A stretch of DNA of 64,000 nt from Streptomyces sp. NBC_01481 (lineage in GTDB: Bacteria; Actinomycetota; Actinomycetes; Streptomycetales; Streptomycetaceae): assembly GCF_026339995.1 (NCBI RefSeq), contig NZ_JAPEPT010000003.1, positions 744,001-808,000 on the forward strand. Direction: 5' to 3'. The translations under genes and the position numbers were made by a program. This document shows, one piece after another, positions 42,864 through 51,372 of the stretch (the first letter of the stretch is position 1; every line of letters begins with the position of its first letter). Under the pieces are notes generated by a model. The model did no database searches. It was not told where the DNA came from and saw nothing but the letters and a program-made list of their open reading frames with translations.

Positions 42864-43698
42864 TGCTGTTGCATTCCGGGGTGTGTGACCGACGGATGTG
42901 GGATGCGCAGTGGCCGGCCTTGATCGATGCCGGTGCTCGCAATCCCGACACCGGCCTCGCCGGCTACGCCGCGGAGGCGTTCGGCCGAGATCGCCACCGC
43001 CCACGACGTCGACCGCGTGTGGCGGAGGCGGTGGCGTCGGTTACCGGTTGGTGCGCTGCGACTTCCGGGACTTCGGTGGAACTCCTGTGCCGGACCGGCC
43101 TCACAGCGATGCCGAGGATGTGCTGGAACTCCTGAACGATCTTGGCATCGCGCAGGCGGCACTGGTGGGATCCTCTTACGGCGGGCAGGTCGCCTTGGAA
43201 ATCGCCGCGGTTGGCCGGACCGTGTGAGTGCCATGGCGCTGCTCTGTTCCGCCCTTCCCGGGCACGAGCCTTCCGGCGAACTGGGTGCGCTCGGTGAGCG
43301 CGAGGACGTGCTGATCGAGGCGGGGGACATCGCCAGAGCGGTGGAACTGATGGTCGAACCTGGCTGGGCCCGGACGCCGGCGAGGCCGCCCGGGAGGCGG
43401 TACGCCAGATGCAGAGGCGCGCCTTTGAGCTGCAACTGGCCGCCGCAGGGGAGTTCGAGCGGGTCGAGGCCGAGATTGATCTGGCGGCAATTCATGCTCC
43501 CTGCCTTGCCGTGTCGGGCGCGCATCACCTGCGGCCTTCTGGCAGATCGCTGCCCAGTTGCCGAATCTGCTCGCGAACGCCGACGATGGTGAACTGCCTT
43601 GGGCGGTTACCTTCCCAGCCTGGAGCGGCCATCCGCCGTCACCGATCTGCAGAGCGGCTTTGTGCGGGAGGACGCCGCTCGGCGGTCCGGAGTGTTGA
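42863..43698 (+). pseudogene. Alpha/beta hydrolase, disrupted
   Basis: Fragments in several frames give a clear alpha/beta hydrolase: VLLHSGVCDRRMWDAQWPAL, YRLVRCDFRDFG, DLGIAQAALVGSSYGGQVALEI (nucleophile elbow GSSYGG), then LSALPGHEP-like and FELQLAAAGEFERVEAEIDLAAIHAPCLAVSG, each given in part. About 100 bp of foreign sequence (about 42933-43034) splits the first two fragments, and at least two single-base shifts follow. The 5' end abuts the IS end, so the insertion probably removed its promoter. Confidence 0.75.
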
Positions 43699-43788
43699 AC
43701 GGCGACCCCACCACAGAGCCCCCTTGCTCGTCACCCTCATGAGAGCGGCGGGCGCGGCTGGCTTTCGTCATACTCGAACATCACGTAG

Positions 43789-43803
43789 AAGTTCGTGCAA
43801 GTT
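43789..43803 (+). promoter_or_regulatory. 15-bp conserved element upstream of the HTH/DUF6879 transcript
   Basis: AAGTTCGTGCAAGTT, 72 bp upstream of the first start codon of this arm. It recurs with one change 71 bp upstream of the second arm (45469). Probable operator of the cassette's HTH regulator. Confidence 0.6.
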
Positions 43804-43874
43804 GCTGGTGCGCAGCGTGCCCTGCGATGCAAGCTCGGCCATGTCGATCGTCACCGGAGGCTGTGGAGGGCACC

Positions 43875-44102
43875 ATGACGTTGCACCGGCTGGGCAAGGA
43901 CCCGGAGAGCCCCAACAACGGTTCTCCGACGGTGTACTTGGACGATGAGACCGGGAACTACATCCTCCAAGGGTGGCGCGTTACGGACGCCGAGCGGCTG
44001 GCGCAGATGAACGTCCCGGATCATGAAACCGTGATCGAGTTCCCGAGGCGCATGATGCAGTTCTTCCCGGAGGTGAGCGGTGGCGACGGAGCCGACATTT
44101 GA
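43875..44102 (+). CDS. Small conserved hypothetical protein of the DUF6879/HTH cassette
   Basis: 75 residues from ATG 43875. The sequence MTLHRLGKDPESPNNGSP then VYLDDETGNYILQGWRV is followed by an acidic C-terminus (PDHETVIEFPRRMMQFFPE). There are no Cys and no membrane segment. Its 3' end overlaps the DUF6879 gene by 23 bp. I recognise it only as a protein that accompanies such regulators in streptomycetes. It may bind the HTH protein or DUF6879 as a partner; this is inference. Confidence 0.75.
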   Translation: MTLHRLGKDPESPNNGSPTVYLDDETGNYILQGWRVTDAERLAQMNVPDHETVIEFPRRMMQFFPEVSGGDGADI

Positions 44103-44589
44103 GGATCTGTTCCGCTCCGCTCAACACGGCGCGTATCACCTGGAGATGAGGGACGCCTACGGGCTCGATGAGGACTACCAGGACTGGACTTCCGGCGACC
44201 GGTTCGATCCTGCCGAGCGCTGGCACTGGTGGATCGATCTCGTCGCCGCGTCGGTGGCCCGTGGCGTGGCCGTGCACCGTGCTCGCATCGTCTCCGAACC
44301 GATCTCCCCATACGTGCGGTACGAGTATGAGCTGACCAGCAAGCACAACGTCAAAGCCGGTGAGGACGTGCGTTGGCTACCTCGCCGGAGAGCCTCCGAC
44401 TTGGCGCTGCCCGGTAACGACTTCTGGCTGTTCGACGGCACGTCGGTCCTGTTCAACCACTTCGCAGGCGACGGGAGGATGACCGGCGAAGAGCTGGTCA
44501 CTGACCCTGCCGTGGTGGAGCTTTGCGCGTCCGCGTTCGGTGCTGTCTGGGAACGCGCAACCCCGCATGAGGAGTACCGGCCGGTCTGA
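44080..44589 (+). CDS. DUF6879 family protein
   Basis: 169 residues from GTG 44080 after GGAGGTGAGCG, a strong ribosome site inside the previous gene. Aromatic/acidic blocks typical of DUF6879 are present: FEDLFRSAQHGAYHLEMRDAYG, the central VRYEYELTSKHNVKAGEDVRWL (in part) and FWLFDGTSVLFNHFAGDGR. No catalytic role is known for the family. The gene is commonly found next to HTH-DUF5753 regulators, as here, 25 bp before the regulator's start. Confidence 0.85.
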   Translation: MATEPTFEDLFRSAQHGAYHLEMRDAYGLDEDYQDWTSGDRFDPAERWHWWIDLVAASVARGVAVHRARIVSEPISPYVRYEYELTSKHNVKAGEDVRWLPRRRASDLALPGNDFWLFDGTSVLFNHFAGDGRMTGEELVTDPAVVELCASAFGAVWERATPHEEYRPV

Positions 44590-44614
44590 CAGCACACCCC
44601 TGGAACAGTCGAAC

Positions 44615-45460
44615 GTGACTTCATCGTCCAGCGTCCAGCAAGCCCGAGAGGCTCTCGGCAGGCGCCTGCGTGAGATTCGGAAGGATTCCGGACTGACAGC
44701 TCGGGAGCTTGCCTCTCGGGCCGGTTGGCATGAAAGCAAGTGCAGCCGTATCGAGAACGGCCGGACCCCACCGTCAGACGACGACCTGCGCGCGTACACG
44801 CTGCACTGCGGCGCAGCAGACCAGACGGTCGACCTGATCGCGACCGCGCGCAACATCGACGGCGCATACGTCGAGTGGCGGCGCATGGAACGGTCCGGGC
44901 TGCGCCGTGCGCAGGAGTCGGTTATCCCGCTGTGGGAGCGAACGCGGCACTTCCGGGCCTACTCGTCATGGCTCATCCCCGGTCCGCTGCAGACACGCGC
45001 ATACATCGAGGCACTGCTCAGAGCGATTCGGGACCGGCGCGCGCTGCCCGACGACCTGGAAGAAGCCGTTCAAATCCGCGTGGACAAGCAGCGCATCTTG
45101 CACGAAGGACCCCGCCGCTTCGCTGTGATCCTGGAGGAGAGCGCCCTACGGCACCGGATCGGCGGCGCCGCGACCATGGCCGGTCAACTCGGTCACCTGC
45201 TGTCTCTGGCCACGCTGCCGAACGTGAGTCTGGGCGTGATCCCGCTCAGCGCGGACCGCATTGCACTGTGGCCTGTCGAAGATTTCTGGATCTTTGATGA
45301 CGCCCAGGTCAACGTTGAGTTGGTCTCGGCATTCCTGACGGTCACGCAGCCGCACGAGGTCGGCATGTACGCCCATACCTTCGCTGATCTGGCCGACTTG
45401 GCGGTCTACGGTGCCGCTGCACGCGCGCTGATCACATCGGCTATCGACTCTCTCGGGTGA
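44615..45460 (+). CDS. HTH (XRE-type) regulator with DUF5753 domain, WhiJ-like
   Basis: 281 residues from GTG 44615. The XRE-type helix-turn-helix covers about residues 10-65 (LGRRLREIRKDSGLTARELASRAGWHESKCSRIENG, in part). The DUF5753 domain covers about residues 90-275 (LIPGPLQTRAYIEALL; FAVILEESALRHRIGG; VEDFWIFDD). This layout is that of WhiJ and its many streptomycete paralogues, which modulate development with small partner proteins. The usual DUF397 partner is absent and DUF6879 takes its place. It probably binds the 15-bp elements in front of both arms. Confidence 0.9.
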   Translation: MTSSSSVQQAREALGRRLREIRKDSGLTARELASRAGWHESKCSRIENGRTPPSDDDLRAYTLHCGAADQTVDLIATARNIDGAYVEWRRMERSGLRRAQESVIPLWERTRHFRAYSSWLIPGPLQTRAYIEALLRAIRDRRALPDDLEEAVQIRVDKQRILHEGPRRFAVILEESALRHRIGGAATMAGQLGHLLSLATLPNVSLGVIPLSADRIALWPVEDFWIFDDAQVNVELVSAFLTVTQPHEVGMYAHTFADLADLAVYGAAARALITSAIDSLG

Positions 45461-45468
45461 GCGTGCGC

Positions 45469-45493
45469 AAGTTCGTGCATGTTCGTTGAGGTT
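45469..45493 (+). promoter_or_regulatory. Second copy of the 15-bp element, upstream of the small-protein arm
   Basis: AAGTTCGTGCATGTT (45469-45483), with a further GTTCGTTG half-copy following. It lies 71 bp upstream of the ATG at 45554 and is nearly identical to 43789-43803. Confidence 0.6.
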
Positions 45494-45553
45494 GGCTCTC
45501 CGTCGTTCCTAGCGTTGTCGCCATCAAGACGACGCCCGCGAGGGGACGGCCCC

Positions 45554-45757
45554 ATGACTCACCCAACGACGTATCCCGGTCCGCCTGTTGAACTACCGCT
45601 GAGACTCGACGCCGATCCTCCCCCGGTTCCTGGCTGCGATGTGTGCGAGGCACTGGACAGGGAACGCAGGGATGCACGCGCCGTGGGTAACGGGTCGAAG
45701 GTCTCTGACTGTAACGTCGAGATTCGCAGCCACCCGCACGAAGGGCGCTGCTCATGA
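45554..45757 (+). CDS. Small Pro-rich conserved hypothetical protein
   Basis: 67 residues from ATG 45554. An N-terminal Pro-rich tract (YPGPPVELPLRL) is followed by VPGCDVCEALDRER and a C-terminal SDCNVEIRSHPHEGRC with paired Cys/His, so a metal-binding role is possible. It is coupled to the next gene by an ATGA-type overlap. I recognise it as a common companion of HTH-DUF5753 loci in streptomycetes, with no known function. Confidence 0.75.
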   Translation: MTHPTTYPGPPVELPLRLDADPPPVPGCDVCEALDRERRDARAVGNGSKVSDCNVEIRSHPHEGRCS

Positions 45758-46020
45758 TCCCCATGGCGCAGTACAAGGGTTCACGCGCTGAGGCGGAGCA
45801 CACGGCGGCGCTGTTGCGTGCAGCCCTCATGCGTGCCGGAATCCCCGAGGGTGGGGCTGCGCAGGTGCGTGCCCTGGTGACCGGCAAGGGACGCGCGTAC
45901 GTGGAAGTCGGGGCGCTTCCGCTCGGCTCGGCGGTGAAGCTGCTGAACGCACTTTCCGAGGCCTTGCCCGACGACGACACCGAGGGCGGCCCCGCCCGGC
46001 ACGCTGAGGCGCTCGGATGA
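45754..46020 (+). CDS. Small conserved hypothetical protein
   Basis: 88 residues, overlapping its neighbour by 4 bp at each end. The sequence is predicted largely helical (GSRAEAEHTAALLRAALMRAGI; SAVKLLNALSEAL). There are no Cys and no signal peptide. Unknown function; part of the second arm of the cassette. Confidence 0.75.
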   Translation: MIPMAQYKGSRAEAEHTAALLRAALMRAGIPEGGAAQVRALVTGKGRAYVEVGALPLGSAVKLLNALSEALPDDDTEGGPARHAEALG

Positions 46021-46244
46021 GCCGTGCCGTTTTGCGCCACGTGCGCCACACGATCCGGCACGAGCCCGAGGGCGGAGTCATGTACCAAGCGTTCTGTGTC
46101 ACGTCCGGCTGCGGCGAGACATCCGGCCCTCAAGAGGCGCAGGAAACGGCTCAGGACTGGTGTCTACGCCACACCGGCCGCACGGGCCATGACCTCTTCC
46201 GTCGAGTCGTGACTGATCATGCCCGCGTGACGCGGGACGAGTAG
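46017..46244 (+). CDS. Small Cys/His-containing conserved hypothetical protein
   Basis: 75 residues from ATG 46017 overlapping the previous stop; ATG 46080 is an alternative. It has FCVTSGCGETSG and DWCLRHTGRTGHDLFRR, a Cys-Cys...Cys-xx-His pattern like a small zinc-binding domain. It ends the accessory cassette; 127 bp separate it from the ABC-F gene. Function unknown. Confidence 0.75.
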   Translation: MSRAVLRHVRHTIRHEPEGGVMYQAFCVTSGCGETSGPQEAQETAQDWCLRHTGRTGHDLFRRVVTDHARVTRDE

Positions 46245-46371
46245 CGCCCCGGCACGCTGGGGCCTGCCCCCGGTTCGGGAGGGAGCGGGTCGGGGACCGA
46301 CGCCGTGCAGCAGCCGCCGCACCACCGCCCCACAACCACCCCCACCCCCCGCCGCTAGGATCAGCCCCCTG

Positions 46372-48009
46372 ATGACCGCAACCCTCGTCGCCAAAGAACT
46401 CGCCGCCGGGCACGGCGACCGCTCGCTCTTCTCCGGGCTCGACCTCGTCGTCGCGCCCGGCGACGTGATCGGTCTCGTCGGAGTCAACGGCGCCGGCAAG
46501 TCGACCCTGCTGCGTCTGCTCGCCGGGCTCGACCGGCCCGAGCAGGGCGAGCTGAGGCTGTCGCCGCCCACGGCCACCGTCGGGCACCTCCCGCAGGAGC
46601 CCGAGCGGCGGCCCGGGGAGAGCGTGCGGGACTTCCTCGCTCGCCGGACGGGCGTCGACGCCGCCCAGCGCGCGATGGACGAGGCGACCCAGGCGCTCGT
46701 GGACGGCGCGCCCGGCGCGGACGACGCGTACGCCGACAGCCTGGAGCGCTGGCTCGCTCTCGGCGGCGCGGACCTCGACGAGCGCGCCGAGGAGGTCGCC
46801 GACAGCCTCGGTCTGACCGTCGGGCTCGACCTGCCGATGACCGCGCTCTCCGGCGGCCAGGCTGCCCGCGCGGGCCTCGCCTCCCTGCTGCTGTCGCGCT
46901 ACGACGTCTTTCTGCTCGACGAGCCGACGAACGATCTCGACCTGGACGGCCTGGACCGTCTGGAGACCTTCGTGCAGGGACTGCGCGCCGGGACGGTCGT
47001 CGTCAGCCATGACCGAGAGTTCCTGACCCGTACCGTCACCAAGGTCCTGGAACTCGATCTCGTACAGCAGCAGATCACCCTGTACGGCGGCGGATACGCG
47101 GGGTATCTGGAGGAGCGGGAGACCGCCCGCCGCCACGCCCGCGAGGACTTCGAGGAGTACGCCGACAAGAAGGCCGCGCTCGAAGGGCGCGCCCAGATGC
47201 AGCGGTCCTGGATGGACAAGGGCGTCAAGAACGCCCGCCGCAAGGCGACCGACAGCGACAAGCTCGGCCGTAAGTTCCGCAGCGAGGCGAGCGAGAAGCA
47301 GGCGGCGAAGGCGCGCCAGACGCAGCGCATGATCGAGCGGCTCGACGCTGTGGACGAGCCCCGCAAGGAGTGGGAGCTGCGGATGGAGATCGCATCCGCC
47401 CCGCGCTCCGGCTCCGTCGTCGCGACCCTGCGCGACGCCGAGGTCCGCCGTGGCGACTTCACCTTCGGCCCGGCCTCGCTCCAGATCGACTGGGCCGATC
47501 GGGTCGCCATCACGGGAGCCAACGGAGCGGGCAAGACGACGCTTCTCGCCGCCCTGCTGGGCCGCATCGAACTGGACGCGGGCCATGCCTCGCTCGGCTC
47601 GGGCGTCGTGGTCGGCGAGGTTGACCAGGCCCGCGGTCTCTTCTACGGCACCGAGACCCTGCTCGACGCGTTCTGCGCCGCCGTCCCCGACACCGAACCG
47701 GCCGAAGTGCGCACCCTGCTGGCCAAGTTCGGGCTCAAGGCCGAGCACGTACTGCGCCCGGCGACCACGCTCTCGCCGGGTGAACGCACCCGCGCCGCAC
47801 TGGCGCTTCTCCAAGGCCGCGGTGTCAATCTCCTCGTACTCGACGAGCCGACCAACCATCTCGATCTTGTGGCGATCGAGCAGCTGGAGTCCGCGCTCGA
47901 CTCGTACACCGGCACGCTGCTGCTGGTCACACACGACCGCCGGATGCTCGACTCGGTCCGCACCACGCGGCGTATCGACGTGTCGGCCGGCAAGGTCACA
48001 GAAGGCTGA
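46372..48009 (+). CDS. ABC-F subfamily ATPase
   Basis: 545 residues. NBD1 has Walker A GVNGAGKST (37-45), signature LSGGQA and Walker B FLLDEPTNDLD. NBD2 has GANGAGKTT, LSPGER and LVLDEPTNHLD. A long charged linker with RKATDSDKLGRKFRSEASEKQ and similar blocks separates them. There is no membrane domain. It is distinct from the ABC-F gene at 13 kb (low identity outside motifs) and closer to the EttA/Uup-like translation-factor group common in actinobacteria. It lies directly downstream of the accessory cassette but reads like a core gene. Confidence 0.9.
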   Translation: MTATLVAKELAAGHGDRSLFSGLDLVVAPGDVIGLVGVNGAGKSTLLRLLAGLDRPEQGELRLSPPTATVGHLPQEPERRPGESVRDFLARRTGVDAAQRAMDEATQALVDGAPGADDAYADSLERWLALGGADLDERAEEVADSLGLTVGLDLPMTALSGGQAARAGLASLLLSRYDVFLLDEPTNDLDLDGLDRLETFVQGLRAGTVVVSHDREFLTRTVTKVLELDLVQQQITLYGGGYAGYLEERETARRHAREDFEEYADKKAALEGRAQMQRSWMDKGVKNARRKATDSDKLGRKFRSEASEKQAAKARQTQRMIERLDAVDEPRKEWELRMEIASAPRSGSVVATLRDAEVRRGDFTFGPASLQIDWADRVAITGANGAGKTTLLAALLGRIELDAGHASLGSGVVVGEVDQARGLFYGTETLLDAFCAAVPDTEPAEVRTLLAKFGLKAEHVLRPATTLSPGERTRAALALLQGRGVNLLVLDEPTNHLDLVAIEQLESALDSYTGTLLLVTHDRRMLDSVRTTRRIDVSAGKVTEG

Positions 48010-48319
48010 CGTCTCGTCAACCCGGCGCCGTCGGCGCATGCCGAGGACCGTCGGCTCACGGCTGCGGTGTGGTCCGGAATCGTGTCGGCCGGTGAGGCGG
48101 ACAAGCCAGCCTGCAGCCTTTATTCGCCAGTTCTCACTACGGACTTAGCTGAATACGGCTGAAGCGGTAGCTTCTGCCCGTACCGCGCTGAAGTGGGCGG
48201 GTCTACCACGACCATGGTCATTTCTGCACGCTGCGACCAAGAGAGGGCGCATCGACGCGACGATTGTGAGCGCCTGAGGCCGCGTCAGGTGCCGCCCTAC
48301 GACCCGAAGGGGGAAATGA
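48010..48319. other. 310-bp intergenic region, no supported gene
   Basis: Between the ABC-F gene and the secreted repeat protein. No frame with conserved motifs is seen. The part near 48110-48170 is less GC-rich and could contain the promoter of the downstream gene. Confidence 0.5.
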
Positions 48320-48784
48320 ATGCGACCGAGTATTTTGGCGAGGACACTCGTCAGTGTCACTGCCGCAGTCGGGATCGCCGCGGGGAGCCTGGCGGGTGCG
48401 AGCGCGAGCTTCGCGGCCTCCGCGCCGGCCTCGCAGCCGGCGGTGAGCTCCGAGGCTGTCGTCCCGTTCGCGGTGGTCAACCTCGGCCTGAGCACTACGC
48501 AAGCCAAGTACGTCCAGTGCTGGCTGAAGGCGAACTGGGGCTACACCGGCGCGATCGACGGTCAGCTGGGCACCAATAGCTGGAAGGCGTTCCAGCGCAA
48601 CCTCAAGACGCACTGGGGCTACACCGGCGCGATCGACGGAATCGTCGGAAGCGGCACCGTGAAGGCGTTGCAACGCCTGCTGAAGGACAGCTGGGGCTAC
48701 ACCGGCGCGATCGACGGAATCGCCGGGTCGGGGACCCAGGCCGCGTTCAAGCGTTTCGCCAATGCCTGCAGCGGCTGGTGCTGA
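48320..48784 (+). CDS. Secreted protein with three peptidoglycan-binding-like repeats
   Basis: 154 residues from ATG 48320 with GAAGGGGGAAA upstream. A signal peptide (about 35 residues) is followed by three 26-residue repeats, each containing WGYTGAIDG and a G-S/N-x-x-x-A/S-x-x-R core, as in peptidoglycan-binding domain 1. At the DNA level the repeats recur every 78 bp (48535, 48613, 48691) with near-identical first 27 bp. Two Cys near the C-terminus (NACSGWC) may form a disulfide. No catalytic domain is present. It probably binds cell wall. Confidence 0.82.
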   Translation: MRPSILARTLVSVTAAVGIAAGSLAGASASFAASAPASQPAVSSEAVVPFAVVNLGLSTTQAKYVQCWLKANWGYTGAIDGQLGTNSWKAFQRNLKTHWGYTGAIDGIVGSGTVKALQRLLKDSWGYTGAIDGIAGSGTQAAFKRFANACSGWC

Positions 48785-48811
48785 GCGAGTCTCTGCGTGA
48801 CGAACAAGATG

Positions 48812-48845
48812 AGGGCCCGGACGGTAGGCAGACCGTCCGGGCCCT
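48812..48845. terminator. Bidirectional hairpin terminator
   Basis: AGGGCCCGGACGGT and ACCGTCCGGGCCCT form a perfect 14-bp stem with a 6-nt loop, between the secreted protein gene and the convergent tex gene. Confidence 0.9.
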
Positions 48846-48876
48846 TATGAGGAGGCGACGGGGCCCTGACGCGTTG

Positions 48877-51243
48877 TCAGCGACGCCGGTCGGGATCCGT
48901 GAGACCCGCGCGCCGCAGCGCGTCCGCCATCGCGCTGTTCGCCGGGGGCGGAGCCTGGCGATCGCCGCCGCGGTCCCCGCGGCCGCCCTGCCGGCCGCGC
49001 TGCTGCGGCGGACGGCCGCCGCGCTCAGTGCGCTCCCGCTGCTTCGGGCCGCCGGCCTCCTTCGGTGCGGCCTCGTCATCGAGGCGCAGCGTGAGCGAGA
49101 TCCGCTTGCGCGGGATGTCGACGTCCAGGACCTTCACCTGCACCACGTCGCCCGGCTTCACCACGTCCCGCGGGTCCTTGACGAAGGTCTTCGACATGGC
49201 CGACACATGCACCAGGCCGTCCTGGTGGACGCCGATGTCCACGAAGGCACCGAAGGCGGCCACATTGGTGACCACGCCCTCCAGGATCATCCCGGACGCC
49301 AGGTCGCCGATCTTCTCCACGCCCTCCTTGAAGGTGGCCGTCTTGAACGCGGGCCGCGGGTCGCGCCCCGGCTTCTCCAGTTCCCGCAGAATGTCGGTCA
49401 CCGTCGGCAGACCGAAGGTCTCGTCCACATAGTCGGCCGGCTTCAGCGAGCGCAGCACCGGCGCGTTGCCGATCAGCGAGGCGACCTCCTCGCCCGCCGT
49501 CTTCACCATGCGCCGCACCACCGGATACGCCTCCGGGTGCACGCTGGAGGCGTCCAGCGGGTCGTCGCCGCCGCGGATCCTAAGGAAGCCCGCGCACTGC
49601 TCGTACGCCTTCGGGCCGAGCCTCGCCACATCCTTCAGCGCCTTGCGGGAGCGGAAGGGGCCGTTGGAATCGCGGTGCGCCACGATGTTCTCGGCGAGTC
49701 CGGTGCCGATGCCCGACACCCGTGAAAGCAGCGGCGTGGACGCGGTGTTGACGTCGACTCCGACGCCGTTCACACAGTCCTCTACGACCGCGTCCAGCGA
49801 GCGGGAGAGTTTCACCTCGGACAGGTCGTGCTGGTACTGGCCGACGCCGATCGACTTGGGGTCGATCTTGACGAGCTCGGCCAGCGGGTCCTGGAGGCGG
49901 CGGGCGATGGAGACGGCGCCGCGCAGCGAGACATCGAGGCCGGGCAGCTCCTGCGAGGCGAACGCGGACGCGGAGTACACCGAGGCGCCCGCCTCCGAGA
50001 CCATCACCTTAGTGAGTCCCAACTCCGGGTGTTTCGCGCACAGTTCACCGGCGAGCTTGTCCGTCTCGCGGGAGGCCGTGCCGTTGCCGATCGCGATCAG
50101 ATCGACCGAGTGCTCCTTGGCGAGCCGCGCCAGCTTCGCCAGCGATTCGTCCCACTTGTTGGCGGGGACATGAGGATAGATCGTGTCGGTCGCGACGACC
50201 TTGCCCGTCGCGTCGACGACGGCGACCTTCACACCCGTACGGAAGCCGGGGTCCAGCCCGAGCGTGGACCGGGTGCCCGCCGGGGCCGCCAGCAGCAGGT
50301 CCCGCAGGTTCGCGGCGAAGACGCGTACCGCCTCGTCCTCGGCGGCCGTGCGCAGCCGCAGCCGCAGATCGATGCCCAGGTGCACCAGGATCCGGGTCCG
50401 CCACGCCCAGCGCACCGTGTCGGCGAGCCACTTGTCGCCGGGACGGCCGCGATCGGCCACATGGAAGCGCCGGGCGATCATCGACTCGTAGAGGGAGGGA
50501 CCCGGCTGCTCGGACGGCTCCTCGGGCTCCAGGACCAGGTCGAGGACCTCTTCCTTCTCGCCCCGGAACATGGCGAGCACCCGGTGCGAGGGCAGTTCCT
50601 TGAACGGCTCGGCGAAGTCGAAGTAGTCGGCGAACTTGGCGCCCGCCTCCTCCTTGCCCGCGCGCACCTTCGCCGACAGCCGGCCGCGCGTCCACATCCG
50701 CTCACGCAGTTCGCCGATCAGGTCGGCGTCCTCGGAGAATCGCTCCGTCAGAATCGACCGCGCGCCGTCCAGTGCCGCGGCGGCGTCCGCGACGCCCTTG
50801 TCGGCGTCGACGAAGGCGGCGGCGGCCGCGAGCGGCTCCACCGACGGATCGGCGAGCAGCCCCTCGGCGAGCGGTTCGAGACCGGCCTCGCGCGCGATCT
50901 GCGCCTTGGTGCGCCGCTTGGGCTTGAAGGGCAGATAGATGTCCTCGAGGCGCGCCTTGGTGTCGGCCGCCCGGATCTGCGCCTCGACCTCGCCGGTGAG
51001 CTTGCCCTGCTCGCCTACGGACTGAAGAATCGCGGCCCGCCGCTCCTCCAGCTCCCGCAGATAGCGCAGCCGCTCCTCCAACGTGCGCAGCTGCGCATCG
51101 TCGAGCATCTCGGTCGCTTCCTTGCGGTAGCGCGCGATGAACGGCACGGTCGACCCGCCGTCGAGCAGCTCGACGGCCGCCTTCACCTGCCGCTCGCGTA
51201 CGCCGAGCTCCTCGGCGATCCTGCCTTCGACGGACGTCGTCAC
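48877..51243 (-). CDS. Tex-family transcription accessory protein with S1 RNA-binding domain
   Basis: 788 residues. The N-terminal Tex domain (GVRERQVKAAVELLDGGSTVPFIARYRKEATEML, in part) is followed by a YqgF/RNase-H-like part (TLGLDPGFRTGVKVAVVD), helix-hairpin-helix segments (SRVSGIGTGLAENIVAHRD) and the S1 domain near the C-terminus (GMILEGVVTNVAAFGAFVDIGVH, in part). The extreme C-terminus is Gly/Arg-rich. Tex proteins bind nucleic acid and influence transcription and virulence traits. Length is typical. Confidence 0.95.
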   Translation of the reverse strand: MTTSVEGRIAEELGVRERQVKAAVELLDGGSTVPFIARYRKEATEMLDDAQLRTLEERLRYLRELEERRAAILQSVGEQGKLTGEVEAQIRAADTKARLEDIYLPFKPKRRTKAQIAREAGLEPLAEGLLADPSVEPLAAAAAFVDADKGVADAAAALDGARSILTERFSEDADLIGELRERMWTRGRLSAKVRAGKEEAGAKFADYFDFAEPFKELPSHRVLAMFRGEKEEVLDLVLEPEEPSEQPGPSLYESMIARRFHVADRGRPGDKWLADTVRWAWRTRILVHLGIDLRLRLRTAAEDEAVRVFAANLRDLLLAAPAGTRSTLGLDPGFRTGVKVAVVDATGKVVATDTIYPHVPANKWDESLAKLARLAKEHSVDLIAIGNGTASRETDKLAGELCAKHPELGLTKVMVSEAGASVYSASAFASQELPGLDVSLRGAVSIARRLQDPLAELVKIDPKSIGVGQYQHDLSEVKLSRSLDAVVEDCVNGVGVDVNTASTPLLSRVSGIGTGLAENIVAHRDSNGPFRSRKALKDVARLGPKAYEQCAGFLRIRGGDDPLDASSVHPEAYPVVRRMVKTAGEEVASLIGNAPVLRSLKPADYVDETFGLPTVTDILRELEKPGRDPRPAFKTATFKEGVEKIGDLASGMILEGVVTNVAAFGAFVDIGVHQDGLVHVSAMSKTFVKDPRDVVKPGDVVQVKVLDVDIPRKRISLTLRLDDEAAPKEAGGPKQRERTERGGRPPQQRGRQGGRGDRGGDRQAPPPANSAMADALRRAGLTDPDRRR

Positions 51244-51372
51244 GGTTCCCCGACTCGCCTTCTCATGCTGGTCGTGCTGGCTGTGCTTGAGAGTGCATTG
51301 TGCCGGGTGGCCGGGGCCCGTGTCGCGCGCCGCCTCGGACCCGATCCGGCCATCGTGCCGCGCCCGCAGGTG

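Noticed and set aside
46246..46263. Short GCCCC/GGGGC hairpin as terminator of the accessory cassette
   Set aside because: The stem is only 5 bp in very GC-rich DNA; expected by chance.
39914..46371. Integrative element with att sites
   Set aside because: No integrase, tRNA gene or flanking direct repeats at the two borders were seen; the region looks like piecemeal IS-driven change.
46099..48039. Long open frame (646 codons) antisense to the ABC-F gene
   Set aside because: The opposite strand carries complete Walker and signature motifs; the antisense frame has none.
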